From: an uncultured Prevotella sp.
Lineage (GTDB): Bacteria; Bacteroidota; Bacteroidia; Bacteroidales; Bacteroidaceae
DNA length: 7,747 nucleotides
Assembly (NCBI GenBank): GCA_900553965.1
Contig: USFX01000131.1
Coordinates: 1 to 7,747 of the forward strand
Direction of reading: 5' to 3'
The notes beneath the pieces are model-generated. The model worked only from the letters and a program-made list of their open reading frames with translations, did not search any database and was not told where the DNA came from. The position numbers and the translations under genes are program-made. Positions within the stretch are counted from its first letter, which is position 1. Every line of letters starts with the position of its first letter. Positions 6,457 through 7,747 of the stretch are shown piece by piece.

Positions 6457-7614
6457 GAGCAGTTTCGTCTTACTTATACGATAAATACTCTGGATGCAAA
6501 GGACTTTCGTGTTGAAAATATCCCTGATGCCTTTGAGGTTCTTATGGGGCCGAGCACGTCGCGGCGGTCCAATTTCAAAAAGGAGAAAGACAAAACGGTT
6601 TCTACATCATCCATTATCTATACGTGTATATTATGTGCAAATAAGACGGGAACGTATGATATTCCTGCTGCAAGTATATCAGCGAGGGGTAAGAAGCTGA
6701 CCTCAAATGAGCTTCGTGTTACGGTGAGCGGTAAAGCTAAGAAAGAAGTACATAATCAAACACAACGAACAGGGAAACGACAAATTTGCATACCGGATTC
6801 GGATCTTTTTATAAAAGTAAGTGTAAACAAAGAGAGTGTTTATGAGCAGGAACCGATATTGCTGACATATAAAGTTTACTGTAGTAATGTAGCCAGTCTG
6901 TCACAAATTGATGGTAAATTGCCTGAATTGAAGAATTTTTGTATTCAGAATGTTAAGTTACCACAGCGGAAACTTCAAGTAGAAACGGTCAATGGACGGC
7001 AGTATAAAACCGTAATTATCTACCAGTATGTTATGTTTCCTCAAAAGGCAGGAAAGCTGAAAATACCAAGTATCATTTTTGATTGCGTCACTTTACAGCT
7101 GAACCGTAATATCGACCCGTTTGAAGTATTTTTCAAAGATGGTTCAGGATATGTCGAGGTCAAGCAGAAGATAAAGGCGTCCAGTCTGTCGGTTGATGTA
7201 GAACCATTGTCGACACGTCCATCCGATTTTTCGGGCGGAATTGGGCGTTTTGATATATCCGCACAGTTTGATAAACAGGACGTGGCGGCAAATGATTCTG
7301 TCACCTTGCGTGTAACGGTGAGTGGTATTGGAAATTTCAAACAGATGAAAACGCCGGCTGTAAACATACCTAAGGATTTTGATGTGTGCGACACCAAGGT
7401 TATGGACAATACCCAAATTACCACTAATGGCATGGAAGGATGTTTTGTCTTTGATTTCCCTGTCATTCCCCGTAATCCCGGAAAGTATGAAATTCCAGCA
7501 GTAGAATTTAAATATTTCGATACAGATAATTGTAGTTATAAAACAGTCAAATCGGCTCCAATCATACTTAATGTAACTAAAAGAGATAATAGTGATAGTG
7601 TGAGAATGATGTAG
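6358..7614 (+). CDS. batD: BatD, first copy, lacking the C-terminal membrane anchor and cytoplasmic domain
   Basis: A 418-residue protein of the BatD (oxygen tolerance) family. It has a signal peptide (residues 1-19, SLA before Q20), then beta-sandwich segments. Family landmarks are EAPSQVAVGEQFRLTYTINT, DAFEVLMGPSTS, DSDLFIKVSVNKESVYEQEP, GYVEVKQKI, RPSDFSGGIGRFDI and PGKYEIPAVEFKYFD. It stops after APIILNVTKRDNSDSVRMM. From memory, Bacteroidales BatD proteins are about 600 residues and continue into a membrane helix and a cytoplasmic helical domain; both are missing, and other frames after the stop do not supply them. The product would be a soluble periplasmic protein. The gene starts one base after the batB/batC stop. 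A second batD start follows 34 bases after its end. From about 6600 on the GC content falls well below that of the upstream genes, and the protein has ten cysteines, which is high. The frame is fully open, so it may still be functional. Confidence 0.87.
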   Translation: MKRVYIIFVLCAVTLVSLAQKFVAEAPSQVAVGEQFRLTYTINTLDAKDFRVENIPDAFEVLMGPSTSRRSNFKKEKDKTVSTSSIIYTCILCANKTGTYDIPAASISARGKKLTSNELRVTVSGKAKKEVHNQTQRTGKRQICIPDSDLFIKVSVNKESVYEQEPILLTYKVYCSNVASLSQIDGKLPELKNFCIQNVKLPQRKLQVETVNGRQYKTVIIYQYVMFPQKAGKLKIPSIIFDCVTLQLNRNIDPFEVFFKDGSGYVEVKQKIKASSLSVDVEPLSTRPSDFSGGIGRFDISAQFDKQDVAANDSVTLRVTVSGIGNFKQMKTPAVNIPKDFDVCDTKVMDNTQITTNGMEGCFVFDFPVIPRNPGKYEIPAVEFKYFDTDNCSYKTVKSAPIILNVTKRDNSDSVRMM

Positions 7615-7642
7615 GCAAAAAAGGTTTGATTATGTTTAACAA

Positions 7643-7747
7643 GGTGATATGAAGAGAGTATATATAATATTTGTATTATGCGCAGTGACGCTTGCCTCGT
7701 TGGCTCAGAAGTTTGTGGCGGAAGCTCCGTCGCAGGTTGCTGTCGGT
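7643..7747 (+). repeat. Direct repeat, second copy (batD 5' end)
   Basis: This is the partner of 6352-6456, offset by 1291 bases, and is cut by the window end. It contains the ATG and the whole signal peptide of a second batD. Only two of 105 bases differ from the first copy. Confidence 0.9.
7649..7747 (+). CDS. batD: Second BatD copy, 5' end only (continues beyond window)
   Basis: Thirty-three codons are visible, identical to the first batD apart from Ala for Val at residue 16: the same signal peptide, now ending LASLAQ, followed by KFVAEAPSQVAVG. It begins 34 bases after the TAG of the first copy. The gap (7615-7648) includes AAAAAAGG and a short A/T-rich stretch but no clear promoter, so it is probably read from the same transcript. 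This copy may be the full-length BatD with membrane anchor and cytoplasmic domain, but that part is out of view. Confidence 0.85.
   Translation, partial: MKRVYIIFVLCAVTLASLAQKFVAEAPSQVAVG

Noticed and set aside
7615..7648. Possible promoter between the two batD copies (TATGTTTA at 7631-7638, TTTG at 7625-7628)
   Set aside because: The box misses the final G of TAnnTTTG and the TTTG is only two bases away instead of about 20.

Overview
The window holds most of a Bacteroides aerotolerance (Bat) type operon from a member of the Bacteroidetes, most likely the Bacteroidales. The genus is not certain; a Prevotella- or Bacteroides-like host fits. The grounds are the gene order (MoxR ATPase, DUF58 protein, BatD-like protein, BatA, BatB, BatC, BatD), a promoter-like TAnnTTTG box, A/T-rich leaders with weak Shine-Dalgarno sites, and recognisable Bacteroidales protein ends such as the BatC C-terminus. 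All genes lie on the + strand.

Layout: 2-307 is the 3' end of a gene whose product ends in a LysM-like domain. 308-632 is non-coding and carries a 19-bp hairpin, a short intrinsic terminator and a candidate operon promoter. Then follow the MoxR ATPase (633-1628), a DUF58 protein (1628-2497, start overlapping the previous stop), a BatD-like membrane protein broken by a frameshift (2501-3557), BatA (3633-4631), a BatB-BatC fusion (4641-6356), a BatD lacking its C-terminal third (6358-7614), and the first 33 codons of a second, nearly identical BatD start (7649 to the window end). From 633 on, genes are separated by 0 to 34 bases except for one 75-base gap before batA, so a single transcript is likely.

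How they work together: MoxR ATPases and DUF58/vWA proteins are usually encoded together and are thought to form chaperone-like modules. Here the ATPase and DUF58 protein would act in the cytoplasm. BatA and BatB present MIDAS-bearing vWA domains that the positive-inside rule places in the periplasm. BatC (TPR) and BatD (beta-rich, secreted) would be their envelope partners. The exact biochemical role is not settled; the name comes from the B. fragilis aerotolerance phenotype.

The operon is not standard. Three departures stand out: fusion of BatB to BatC through a retained signal-peptide-like segment, a tandem batD duplication whose first copy is truncated and has lower GC, and a frameshift in the BatD-like gene. 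In both BatD-type genes the periplasmic part ends up separated from the expected cytoplasmic helical domain. I see no mobile element, CRISPR array, tRNA or rRNA.
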